Shown here piece after piece: positions 7,972 through 15,162 of a stretch of DNA of 59,888 nt; the stretch's first letter is position 1; every line of letters begins with the position of its first letter. The notes beneath the pieces were generated by a model. The model worked only from the letters and a program-made list of their open reading frames with translations, made no database searches and was not told where the DNA came from. The stretch is from a virus: positions 1 through 59,888 of the IMG/VR virus record IMGVR_UViG_3300032797_000052; one strand, written 5' to 3'. A program made the position numbers and the translations under genes.

Positions 7972-8037
7972 GGCTTTATATAAAGCCTTATATAAAGCCG
8001 TATATAGGAGCTTTATATAAAGACATATATAAAGCCC
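7972..8037 (+). repeat. TATATAAAGCC iterons, candidate origin or control site
   Basis: Four copies of TATATAAAG(C/A)C occur in 66 bp, the first inside the perfect 16-bp palindrome GGCTTTATATAAAGCC (7972-7987). The surrounding gap 7869-8060 has no gene. It also holds a 12-bp palindrome ACTCTTAAGAGT within a larger CTTTA/TAAAG stem and an A9 run. Iterated AT-rich repeats next to the polymerase gene would suit a replication origin or an operator; the sequence alone does not say which. Confidence 0.55.
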
Positions 8038-8060
8038 ATAGAATCAGATAATATAGATAA

Positions 8061-8270
8061 TTAATCTCCCATAAATCTGTAATTATCTAAAGGTGTCCAT
8101 TCATCAGGATTAGTCTCAATCATACAACCACTCCAAAGACCCCAATGATGATCCATTCCTATATTAACTGTTTGAGCATTGCATGTAACTACGTCTAACG
8201 CAATAAAACCTCCAAAAAGACATGCCAAAACTAAAACAGTAACAAGAATCATAACTAAACTTTCGTCCAT
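8061..8270 (-). CDS. Small membrane or secreted phage protein
   Basis: 69 residues. A hydrophobic stretch at about 6-25 (VMILVTVLVLACLFGGFIAL) is a membrane anchor or uncleaved signal. The rest reads HHWGLWSGCMIE and ends WTPLDNYRF, a tail I have seen in small phage inner-membrane proteins of unknown role. GGAGG stands five bases before ATG at 8270. It is preceded by its own promoter and a structured leader about 110 nt long, unusual for so small a gene. Confidence 0.7.
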   Translation of the reverse strand: MDESLVMILVTVLVLACLFGGFIALDVVTCNAQTVNIGMDHHWGLWSGCMIETNPDEWTPLDNYRFMGD

Positions 8271-8289
8271 AGTATCCTCCTTAGATTTT

Positions 8290-8402
8290 AGGTTGGGCAG
8301 ACCAGCTTTCCTACTGGCTTGTTGTCGGCAGTTGCAGGCGGACGGACCACTATCTGTTATCTGCCCGTATCATAAGGGAGTATCTCACCTTCTGCCCAAC
8401 CT
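8290..8402 (-). promoter_or_regulatory. Structured 5' leader closed by a perfect 12-bp stem
   Basis: In the minus-strand transcript AGGTTGGGCAGA (8402-8391) pairs perfectly with TCTGCCCAACCT (8301-8290), enclosing about 89 nt. Inside are GCCAG/CTGGT closing TAGGAAAG, plus GGTGAGATACTCC and TGCAACTG. The stretch is GC-rich against AT-rich flanks, begins right after the promoter at 8410-8437, and ends ten bases before the ribosome binding site. This is the layout of a riboswitch or protein-responsive leader. The internal motifs loosely recall cobalamin riboswitch pieces, which I hold only as a hypothesis. Confidence 0.55.
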
Positions 8403-8409
8403 TGACCAA

Positions 8410-8437
8410 AGTATACTCCCATTTTGAAGTTTGTCAA
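8410..8437 (-). promoter_or_regulatory. Sigma70 promoter, leftward
   Basis: Minus-strand TTGACA (8437-8432), 16-bp spacer, TATACT (8415-8410). Transcription would start at the foot of the structured leader and read the 69-residue membrane protein. Confidence 0.7.
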
Positions 8438-8454
8438 CTAGAACATCTGTGCTA

Positions 8455-8482
8455 TTGACAAACCTTGAAACCATGCTATAAT
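8455..8482 (+). promoter_or_regulatory. Sigma70 promoter, rightward
   Basis: TTGACA (8455-8460), 16-bp spacer, TATAAT (8477-8482), about 21 bp ahead of the gene at 8504. It is back to back with the leftward promoter: GTTTGTCAA and TTGACAAAC form an inverted repeat between the two -35 boxes. Confidence 0.75.
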
Positions 8483-8503
8483 ACAACCAAAAGGAGGCCG
8501 ACG

Positions 8504-8929
8504 ATGACTGAGATGTTACTGTTGAGCAAACGTATCTTCTCCCTGATTGCGGAGTATAACGTCAACCCTCCGCCGCCGTTCTTCGTGGCGCACTCTGCTT
8601 GTCGGGCGCAGGCGTCGCGCTATCACGACGCGGCGATGGCGATTGTCCTGCCCATTGAGGACATGGAGAGGTGCATCGAGAACCTGGGGGACATATTGGA
8701 GACCTACGCTTACCGCTACGAAAAGATGGAAGATACCAAGGACGGCTACAAGGCGCTGTACGCAGATGCCCTCGCCCGCATCGAGGCGCTGGAGAAGGAT
8801 TATCACGAACTCATCTATGCCGTCGCCACAAAGTATGAGGGAGAGACAAGGCACCAAACAGCACTCCGCTACATCACAGAACGCGAGATGGGTGGCCTGA
8901 CTGCCGCCCTCGCAAAGGAGAAGCCATGA
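8504..8929 (+). CDS. Hypothetical protein, GC-rich foreign gene
   Basis: 141 residues from ATG at 8504, fixed by AAGGAGG six bases upstream; the frame open from 8465 begins inside the promoter. The protein is helical in character with an acidic, coiled-coil-like middle (YKALYADALARIEALEKDYH at about 83-102). Codons are strongly G/C-ending, quite unlike the AT-rich neighbours, which points to recent transfer. It is the first gene under the rightward promoter. Function unknown. Confidence 0.75.
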   Translation: MTEMLLLSKRIFSLIAEYNVNPPPPFFVAHSACRAQASRYHDAAMAIVLPIEDMERCIENLGDILETYAYRYEKMEDTKDGYKALYADALARIEALEKDYHELIYAVATKYEGETRHQTALRYITEREMGGLTAALAKEKP

Positions 8930-9027
8930 CTGAGACGGCGGTCGCCGTAATATTCTTTGTACTCGCCACTATCTTGATGATTGCGATGTTCATTGGATCA
9001 GACTGCGGTGGGGGGATGTGTCCATGA
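8926..9027 (+). CDS. 33-aa membrane micropeptide
   Basis: Starts with ATGA overlap on the previous stop and has the same GC-rich codon use. After MTETA, a span of about 17 hydrophobic residues (VAVIFFVLATILMIAMFIG) is followed by SDCGGGMCP. Coupled translation and a clear membrane segment support a real gene that came in with its partner. It may anchor or modulate something at the membrane; the function cannot be read. Confidence 0.55.
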   Translation: MTETAVAVIFFVLATILMIAMFIGSDCGGGMCP

Positions 9028-9060
9028 TTGATTTCATTGACGCAAAGAAGGATTGATGAT

Positions 9061-9369
9061 ATGATGGATAAATTTTTTGGCAAAAATGATATTAAAACAA
9101 GTGAACAAGGTATGTATTTAAAGCCAGTAGGCAAACCAGAGGATAATCCATTTCCTTCACCTTATCCAGAAACACCATTTGCAAATTGGGAGGAACTTCT
9201 TATTCCACAATGTAATTATGGAGTGCCAGCAAATACAGAAGAAGGTGTTATGGATTGTGGTGAACCTGCTTTATGGAGAGTTTGGTGGAAACCAGATGAA
9301 TCGGATTCAATGTTTGTCTGTGAGGAACATGCTAGAGTTATCGAAGAATCTGAGAGGAATAATAAATGA
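9061..9369 (+). CDS. Small zinc-binding-type protein
   Basis: 102 residues from ATG at 9061, chosen because AAGGA precedes it; the alternative frame start at 9028 has no site. Cys and His are spaced as C-(N5+)-C-GEPALWRVWW-C-EEH, a common small phage zinc-site pattern in which the last half is CGEPALWRVWW then VCEEHARV. AT-rich codons return here. It overlaps the next gene by 4 bp. Function unknown. Confidence 0.65.
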   Translation: MMDKFFGKNDIKTSEQGMYLKPVGKPEDNPFPSPYPETPFANWEELLIPQCNYGVPANTEEGVMDCGEPALWRVWWKPDESDSMFVCEEHARVIEESERNNK

Positions 9370-9566
9370 AATGTCCATGTTGTGAAGGAAAAAAAGGATG
9401 GTCTGAGGATTATGGGGAGGGAACAATTTTATGGGATAAATGTCCAATATGTCATGCCACAGGTAAGGTTGGATTTATGATATGGTTTTGGGGTAAAGCT
9501 CCTGCTAGATGGGTTGAATTGGTTGGAGACTTTCTAGATTGGCGGCATAAAAATGAATCTGAATGA
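9366..9566 (+). CDS. DnaJ-like zinc-finger small protein
   Basis: 66 residues. CPCCEGKKG at 3-11 and CPICHATGKV at about 26-35 form two CxxC-x-G halves, as in the DnaJ cysteine-rich domain, so it probably binds one zinc. The C-terminus is Trp-rich. Overlaps its neighbours on both sides by 4 and 14 bp. Likely a protein-interaction adaptor; role unknown. Confidence 0.65.
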   Translation: MKCPCCEGKKGWSEDYGEGTILWDKCPICHATGKVGFMIWFWGKAPARWVELVGDFLDWRHKNESE

Positions 9567-9744
9567 TTATATTGAAAAAATACTCAAACCAAGACGGGAT
9601 TTGTATTTAAACTATGCAAGAGATGCTGAAGTTTATAAATTAGAAATGTCACAGATGGCATGGATAAGTATGGCTGATGATATAGATACAACTATACATG
9701 AACTTCAAGATTTGGTTTTAAATTTTCCCACTGAACCGGAGTAA
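9553..9744 (+). CDS. Hypothetical small acidic protein
   Basis: 63 residues, helical in character (MNLNDYIEKILKPRRDLYL at the start), with no Cys cluster or membrane segment. It overlaps the previous gene and is three bases from the next, so it is part of the same rightward operon. No family recognised. Confidence 0.6.
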   Translation: MNLNDYIEKILKPRRDLYLNYARDAEVYKLEMSQMAWISMADDIDTTIHELQDLVLNFPTEPE

Positions 9745-9747
9745 ATT

Positions 9748-9990
9748 ATGGCAATTAAAACAGAAGAAGGTAAGTATCAATGTTTCTATTGTTTAAAACG
9801 ATTTAATAAATCAGAAGATGCAGATGAATGTAGAGAGGCACATGATCTAATTTATGTACCAATTTCTAGGGTTGATTTAAATAGACTGATTAATTTTATC
9901 ATGTATCCAGACATGAAATTATTAAAAGGTACAAGAATTATGGATATGTTATTTGACTATGCCAAAAAACCGAAACCAATTGAAAAATAA
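9748..9990 (+). CDS. C2H2-type zinc-finger phage protein
   Basis: 80 residues. YQCFYCLKRFNKSEDADECREAH at 10-32 gives CxxC followed by a downstream Cys and His, a single finger. The remainder (VPISRVDLNRLINFIMY) is a recurring phage sequence of unknown function. Possibly a small nucleic-acid or protein-binding early protein. Confidence 0.65.
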   Translation: MAIKTEEGKYQCFYCLKRFNKSEDADECREAHDLIYVPISRVDLNRLINFIMYPDMKLLKGTRIMDMLFDYAKKPKPIEK

Positions 9991-10165
9991 GTGTATCGTC
10001 TGTGAAGAAAAAATTCTTCCAGATGAGTCCTTATTTATGCTTGCTAGTGATTATCCATATAAAAATATCTATGTACATAGGATTTGTTTTCATTTAAAAA
10101 GTGATGATGAAATACAGAAAATCATTGAAAACAATCTAAAAACATCATTAATTGGCTATTTATGA
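9959..10165 (+). CDS. Hypothetical protein with CxxC motif
   Basis: 68 residues from ATG at 9959, overlapping the previous gene by 32 bp in another frame. CIVCEEKILPDE and a later VHRICFHLKS suggest one zinc site. The ribosome binding site is weak, so coupling to the previous gene is likely. Function unknown. Confidence 0.5.
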   Translation: MPKNRNQLKNKCIVCEEKILPDESLFMLASDYPYKNIYVHRICFHLKSDDEIQKIIENNLKTSLIGYL

Positions 10166-10187
10166 TAGAATGATGATGGAGGTAACA

Positions 10188-10379
10188 ATGGATAAACAGT
10201 GGTGGAAAACAATTTATGGTCCTCCTGAAGGAACACCAGTAGATGAGAATGACATTGACCCATCTGAGTTACTTGATATGGGTGGAGAGATATGTCCTAT
10301 CTGTTGTAATTTAACTTTGTTTAGAAATGGTAGATGTGTGATATGCAAAGCCTGTGGGCATAGTATGTGTGAAATATGA
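10188..10379 (+). CDS. Small zinc-ribbon protein
   Basis: 63 residues from ATG at 10188, set by GGAGG five bases upstream. The C-terminal half CPICCNLTLFRNGRCVICKACGHSMC is a zinc ribbon with five paired cysteines, like the C-terminal tails seen on ribonucleotide reductases and other phage-encoded proteins. Ends in an ATGA overlap with the next gene. Confidence 0.65.
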   Translation: MDKQWWKTIYGPPEGTPVDENDIDPSELLDMGGEICPICCNLTLFRNGRCVICKACGHSMCEI

Positions 10380-11038
10380 AAAGAAAACTAGAACCGATGA
10401 CTTACAAAAAGTCTCTTAATTTAACTCAATTTAGAGATTTAGGTGATTTAGAAGAAAAAAGTGATGCTGAGATCATAGAAGAAAGCCAAGAGGAACAGAG
10501 ATATGATCAAGAGGCCGAAATTCAAAAACGAATAGATGAATTTGGGAATGATTATGATTTAAGTGACATGAAAGTAAATGATAAAATAGTTATGCGCCAA
10601 TTAATTCAGGCTATTATATCACTTGAAAGCTTAGAAGATACTTTTATGGCAGAACGCACAGATGTTTCAGAAAAAAATATTCTTATAATGGATAGAATTG
10701 CATCTATAATGAATAAATTAAGAGCGGATATTTCTAGTATGCAAAATGATTTAAAACTAACAAGGAAAATTCGTAAGGAAAGTGTTGAAGAAAATTTTAT
10801 AACTTGGCTAGATAATACAAAGAGAAAAGCTGATACTTATTATAAACAAAAACATCTATTTATTTTTTGTCCAAAGTGCAAAGAACTTATAGCTACAGTA
10901 TGGTTACTCTATCCTAATTCATTAAATATATTACATGCAGACTGTGCTAATGAATTTTGTGGAAATAAATTCGATGTAGAACTTTCCAAACTTTATGATA
11001 CAGATAATAAGAATCTAAGTGAAGCGATAATACCATAA
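10376..11038 (+). CDS. Hypothetical protein with C-terminal zinc finger
   Basis: 220 residues. The first two thirds are charged and helical in character with likely coiled coil (about 85-150). FCPKCKEL near residue 168 and CANEFCGNKF near 200 form a CxxC plus CxxxxC site. It is the last gene before the sugar cassette and sits two genes from nothing like a recognisable small terminase; a packaging role cannot be excluded but is not shown. Starts by ATGA coupling. Confidence 0.6.
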   Translation: MKRKLEPMTYKKSLNLTQFRDLGDLEEKSDAEIIEESQEEQRYDQEAEIQKRIDEFGNDYDLSDMKVNDKIVMRQLIQAIISLESLEDTFMAERTDVSEKNILIMDRIASIMNKLRADISSMQNDLKLTRKIRKESVEENFITWLDNTKRKADTYYKQKHLFIFCPKCKELIATVWLLYPNSLNILHADCANEFCGNKFDVELSKLYDTDNKNLSEAIIP

Positions 11039-11061
11039 AAAGGAGATAGAAGGATAAAAAA

Positions 11062-11961
11062 ATGTTAAAGGATTTAGTTTTAGGCGCATCAGGGACAATA
11101 GGTAGATGGTTTATGGGAGATAATATTGTATCAGTAGATAAAGATATTCCAGAAAATCATATAGGTACTTATCTAATAACTGATCTCACTGATGAACATA
11201 AATTAATATCTATTTTTGAGAATCAATCTTATAATAAAGTTTTTCAATTTGCGGCTGATTCTGGAAAAATAGATTATCTTCTTTCCGCAGAACATTTTTA
11301 TGGCAATTCGACCCTTATTAATATCAATATACTAAAAGCACTCAAATGGGCCAAAAAAATCAATAAAGTTATTTGGCCTAGTTCTTTTTATAGATACGAT
11401 ATGTCTAGTCCATATGGATTAGAAAAAAAATATAATGAAGAATTATTTAAAAGAAATCTTTCTAAGGAAATAAAATTTATACTTCCTATTTTATGGCCTA
11501 CCTATGGACCATTATGTGATTTGACAATTAAAAATGAGAAAATAACAACTATGCTTTGTAGAAGAATTATAAAAGCCAATGATGGAGATATACTTGAATT
11601 AAAATTAAATCCACAGGAAGGTAGGTATTTTATCTATATTACGGATGCTATAAAAGCAATAAAATTAATGGCAGATTATGATGAGAATTTAATACTTGAT
11701 ATAGGAGGAGTTGAATTTATAACATTCGGAAATTTATTTAGAGAAATAGTAGAAATATCTAGAAAAGATATCTCAGTTTGTTATACCTCGAACATTGGTG
11801 AAAAAAGAATTACAAATAAATCTCCTGATCTAAAAACAACTTTATCAATTTTAGATTGGAATCCTGAGACATCTTTTCATAGGGGTATGGTAGCGACTTA
11901 TAGATTTATCGCAGAAACTTTGGAGGAATGGAATGCTTTATATAGAGCGGAACAATTGTAG
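11062..11961 (+). CDS. NAD-dependent epimerase/dehydratase family protein
   Basis: 299 residues of the extended short-chain dehydrogenase fold. The nucleotide-binding GASGTIG is at residues 8-14, the Ser of WPSSFYRYD matches the catalytic Ser, YGLEK gives the YxxxK pair at about 119-123, and PTYGP is the usual substrate-domain motif. Such enzymes change the sugar of a nucleotide-sugar. It is the first gene of the cassette and overlaps the C-methyltransferase gene, suggesting consecutive steps. Exact substrate unknown; it is more divergent than the second epimerase at 17098. Confidence 0.8.
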   Translation: MLKDLVLGASGTIGRWFMGDNIVSVDKDIPENHIGTYLITDLTDEHKLISIFENQSYNKVFQFAADSGKIDYLLSAEHFYGNSTLININILKALKWAKKINKVIWPSSFYRYDMSSPYGLEKKYNEELFKRNLSKEIKFILPILWPTYGPLCDLTIKNEKITTMLCRRIIKANDGDILELKLNPQEGRYFIYITDAIKAIKLMADYDENLILDIGGVEFITFGNLFREIVEISRKDISVCYTSNIGEKRITNKSPDLKTTLSILDWNPETSFHRGMVATYRFIAETLEEWNALYRAEQL

Positions 11962-13171
11962 AATTTCAGATTCAAAATTAGAAACAGTTTTAGATTTAGG
12001 TACAATTTATCCTTCTACCTTTGTTAAACCTGGAGAGGGATATGACTTTGAAAAAGTTCCACTTGAACTTTGTCGAGGAACGGAATCAAATCTTGTTCAG
12101 TTGAGACATACAGTTGATAGAGATTCACTTTATCGTCAATATTGGTATAAATCACAATTGAATAACACAATGGTTCACCATCTACAAGATATAGTAGATA
12201 ATATAACAGAAAGAATATCAATTCATCCTGGGGATGTTATTATTGATATTGGATGTAATGATGGTATAATGTTGTCAATGTTTCCAAAATATTGTTTTAA
12301 AATTGGAATTGATCCAGCTAATAATCTAAAAACCGTAGCATCTGGAAATTGTACTCTCTTTGTGAATGATTATTTTTCTAAAGAAGTTCTTCCACCAAAT
12401 CTACATGCTAAAATTATAACATCAATAGCCATGTTCTATGATCTTGATAATCCTAGAAAATTTATTGAGGATATTTTATCTGTAATGGATAGAGAGGGAA
12501 CATGGGTCATTCAAATGACCGATCTTTTTTGCATGTTAAGGGCTAATGCTTTTGATAATATTGTTCATGAGCATCTAGAATATTATTCTCTAGATGTTCT
12601 TATGAAACTATTATCAGAATATAATTTATTTATTTGGGATATTCAATATAATTTAGTAAATGGGGGAAGTGTCAGACTTTATATATCTCGCAGGGATTCC
12701 TCACATCGTCAATCAATAAATGTTCTAAGAGCATCATTTGTAGAGGATGAGTATTTAAGAGATGATCCATCACTAAAATTATTTAAAGATAGAATAGAAT
12801 CTATAAAATCAAAAGTCGTTAATTTTATCAGAAGAGAAAGAGATAGTTATAAATCAGTATATGGATTAGGAGCATCAACAAAAGGTAACACTCTACTTCA
12901 ATATTTTGGTCTTGACCATAATGATATCATTAAAATTGCTGAGATAAATCCTGATAAATATGGACTTGAAACCATAGGATCACGTATTCCAATAGTTCCA
13001 AATCTTTATGCCTTTGCTGAAAATCCTGATTATTTTCTAATTCTACCGTGGCATTTTGCACCTGATATTATTAGTAAATGCAAACTTTATATGAACAAAG
13101 GTATGAAATTTATTGTTCCTTGTCCAGAACCAATGATTATAGGGAGGTACGGATGCAAATTGATGGAGTAA
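11933..13171 (+). CDS. SAM-dependent C-methyltransferase-like protein
   Basis: 412 residues in the three-part layout of NDP-hexose C-methyltransferases. A shortened N-terminal region replaces the usual zinc domain, a class I SAM domain follows with VIIDIGCNDGIMLSMF at about 98-113, then HEHLEYYS near 212, and a C-terminal domain with GLGASTKGNTLLQYFGLD near 319-336. In that family the enzyme adds a methyl group to a sugar carbon next to a keto group, yielding branched deoxysugars. GGAGG precedes ATG. Whether the full substrate pathway exists in the phage is unclear. Confidence 0.8.
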   Translation: MLYIERNNCRISDSKLETVLDLGTIYPSTFVKPGEGYDFEKVPLELCRGTESNLVQLRHTVDRDSLYRQYWYKSQLNNTMVHHLQDIVDNITERISIHPGDVIIDIGCNDGIMLSMFPKYCFKIGIDPANNLKTVASGNCTLFVNDYFSKEVLPPNLHAKIITSIAMFYDLDNPRKFIEDILSVMDREGTWVIQMTDLFCMLRANAFDNIVHEHLEYYSLDVLMKLLSEYNLFIWDIQYNLVNGGSVRLYISRRDSSHRQSINVLRASFVEDEYLRDDPSLKLFKDRIESIKSKVVNFIRRERDSYKSVYGLGASTKGNTLLQYFGLDHNDIIKIAEINPDKYGLETIGSRIPIVPNLYAFAENPDYFLILPWHFAPDIISKCKLYMNKGMKFIVPCPEPMIIGRYGCKLME

Positions 13172-13404
13172 ATTTAAAAAGTATTGGAACTTTAATTGAT
13201 GAGCTATCAATTATAAATATTAGAATTTGGATGATGATAGACATTATAATGGGAAAGGATACAAGAAATCATACACAAGAAGAAATTATTAATGTCGCTA
13301 AAGAAGTTCAGAAATTAAATGCAAAGAGAACTAAAATCATACGAGCAATAGATGAGCGATTAGGAGATAAAGATTCTACTCCAGCCGAGAAATTGTATGG
13401 CTAG
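13153..13404 (+). CDS. DUF4254-like small protein
   Basis: 83 residues from ATG at 13153, set by GGGAGG five bases upstream. The sequence (IGTLIDELSIINIRIWMM, later LNAKRTKIIRAIDERL) resembles the DUF4254 helical family that accompanies glycosyltransferase genes in bacterial and phage clusters. It overlaps both neighbours. Role unknown; the context suggests a partner of a sugar-transfer enzyme. Confidence 0.65.
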   Translation: MQIDGVNLKSIGTLIDELSIINIRIWMMIDIIMGKDTRNHTQEEIINVAKEVQKLNAKRTKIIRAIDERLGDKDSTPAEKLYG

Positions 13405-14239
13405 TTATGGAGCAGTTATTATATCAAGAAATGATAATTATGGTGGAAATCTAGTAGAACGAGCTTCTTATTGTTTAAATTCATGTATTATTACTTTTGA
13501 TGAAATATTTTATATAGATTGGAACTCACCAGAGAAATGTCTTATAGAAGAAATAGAACCTAATCTATTAAAAACTGGAAAATTAAAATGGATACAAGTA
13601 ACACCAGAAGAACACAAACTTTTTACTAATAATGATGAAAGTGTACAAGTATGTTGCGAGGTTTTAGGAAGAAACATTGGAGTTCGTAGGCTTTCTACTG
13701 ATTTCATAGTCAGTACTAATATTGATGAAATATCTCCACCAAGACCACAACTTGAAACTCTCACATCTAAAACAACTTTTTATACAATCGCTAGACACGG
13801 TATTCAAGATATGAATATATTGCGTGGTGCTGGAAATTATCAGGAGATTGATAAAATAAGGGGAATTTTATTAGGAATGGGACTTCCTCAAGCATGGCCC
13901 GTAAAAATGTCATTGGAGGATGATTGGTCTTTAGTAGGATGGTGTGGAGATTTTCAGGTTGCTCATAGAAATGTCTGGTATAAGATTAGGGGATTTGAGG
14001 AGGTAATGTTAGGAAGAGGATTAGCAGATACATTTATTCAGAGAAAAGCAAAAGAGGAAGGATTTGAATTAAAACTTGTCTATGATGTACCTATATGGCA
14101 TATGGATCATGGGGCAGGTAGCGGTGGAATTGGGAGGAATAACAATCCTGAGACCTGGATTTATAAAGATTATAAAGGTACAACAAATTCTGAGGATTGG
14201 GGAAAACCAAATTATCCATTCGAGGTTCATACACTATGA
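13397..14239 (+). CDS. Glycosyltransferase-like protein (GT2-type fold)
   Basis: 280 residues. An early ISRNDNYGG and EIFYIDWNSP are followed by RNIGVRRLSTDFIVSTNIDEI at about 93-113, the position of the nucleotide-binding DxD in GT-A enzymes. The later GDFQVAHRNVWYKIRGF and WHMDHG match the acceptor-side motif of GT2/GT7-like transferases, where a Trp-Gly-x-Glu/Asp element is common. It probably transfers a sugar from a nucleotide donor; donor and acceptor are unknown. ATGA overlap with the next gene. Confidence 0.7.
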   Translation: MASYGAVIISRNDNYGGNLVERASYCLNSCIITFDEIFYIDWNSPEKCLIEEIEPNLLKTGKLKWIQVTPEEHKLFTNNDESVQVCCEVLGRNIGVRRLSTDFIVSTNIDEISPPRPQLETLTSKTTFYTIARHGIQDMNILRGAGNYQEIDKIRGILLGMGLPQAWPVKMSLEDDWSLVGWCGDFQVAHRNVWYKIRGFEEVMLGRGLADTFIQRKAKEEGFELKLVYDVPIWHMDHGAGSGGIGRNNNPETWIYKDYKGTTNSEDWGKPNYPFEVHTL

Positions 14240-15162
14240 ACAAATATATTGTAACTACAACAATACAACCTCCAACAGAAGCTACTTATAAATTCTCTGA
14301 AATGAAAGATTGGACTCTGATAATTGTTGGAGATATAAGAACTCCTCAAGAACAGTATAAATATGGTAACTGGATTTATTTATCTCCTGATTATCAGAAT
14401 CAACATTATCACAATGTAAGTGAGGCTATTGGTTGGAATTGTATTATGAGAAGAAATATAGGTTTTTTAGAAGCATATAAACTTGGAGCGGATATTGTTG
14501 CTAGCATAGATGATGATAATATTCCTTATGAAGATTGGGGAAAAGATTTAATAGTTGGAAAAGATATTGAGGTAGGACTTTATAATTGCGATGTTGGTAT
14601 TTTAGACCCAATGCAATTAACAAATCATCCTGAGTTATGGCATAGAGGTTATCCTATTGATAGACTTTATGAAAGAAAAAAAGTAAATTATCTTGAAAAA
14701 GTAATTAGGAAAGTTTTATTTCAAGTTAGTTTATGGAAAGGTGATCCAGATGTTGATGCTCTTTGTAGACTAATGTATAAACCTACAGATTTACAGTTAA
14801 CAGTTCGTGAGAAATTTTCATCTAATAATTTTATCCCATTTAACAGCCAGAATACATTTATTGACCGAAGTGCTTTATCTAGTTATATGGTTCTTCCATA
14901 TGTAGGTAGATCAGATGATATTTGGGGAGGATATATAGCTCAACATTTATTGAATACTCGCCCTGTATTTACTCATCCAACTGTTTATCAAAAAAGAAAT
15001 GACCAATCTATTTATAAAAATTTAGATGATGAGTTATTTGGTTATATGTGGACCAATAAATTTGTAGAAAATATAGAATATTTTGAGTATCGTCTTCCTA
15101 CAAAAACATTAAAAGCTTTTGATCTTTACAGGAAAGAATATGAAACCTTTAAAAATATTTAG
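14236..15162 (+). CDS. STELLO/DUF288-like glycosyltransferase
   Basis: 308 residues from the ATGA start at 14236. The opening KYIVTTTIQPPTEA, then LIIVGDIRTP, IYLSPDYQ, RRNIGFLEAYKLGADIVASI and DDDN (DxD-type) reproduce the order of the DUF288/STELLO family of putative GT-A glycosyltransferases known from eukaryotes and some bacteria and viruses. The DDDN should coordinate the metal and nucleotide. Its gene is coupled to the GT before it and overlaps the FkbM gene after it. Specific reaction unknown. Confidence 0.75.
   Translation: MNKYIVTTTIQPPTEATYKFSEMKDWTLIIVGDIRTPQEQYKYGNWIYLSPDYQNQHYHNVSEAIGWNCIMRRNIGFLEAYKLGADIVASIDDDNIPYEDWGKDLIVGKDIEVGLYNCDVGILDPMQLTNHPELWHRGYPIDRLYERKKVNYLEKVIRKVLFQVSLWKGDPDVDALCRLMYKPTDLQLTVREKFSSNNFIPFNSQNTFIDRSALSSYMVLPYVGRSDDIWGGYIAQHLLNTRPVFTHPTVYQKRNDQSIYKNLDDELFGYMWTNKFVENIEYFEYRLPTKTLKAFDLYRKEYETFKNI

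Noticed and set aside
8516-8900. Long frames on both strands over the GC-rich gene
   Set aside because: They arise because GC-rich DNA has few stops. Only the frame from 8504 has a promoter and a ribosome binding site.
10376-11038. Small terminase subunit
   Set aside because: The position before the late genes is tempting, but a ten-gene sugar cassette lies between it and the large subunit, and no DNA-binding terminase motif is visible.
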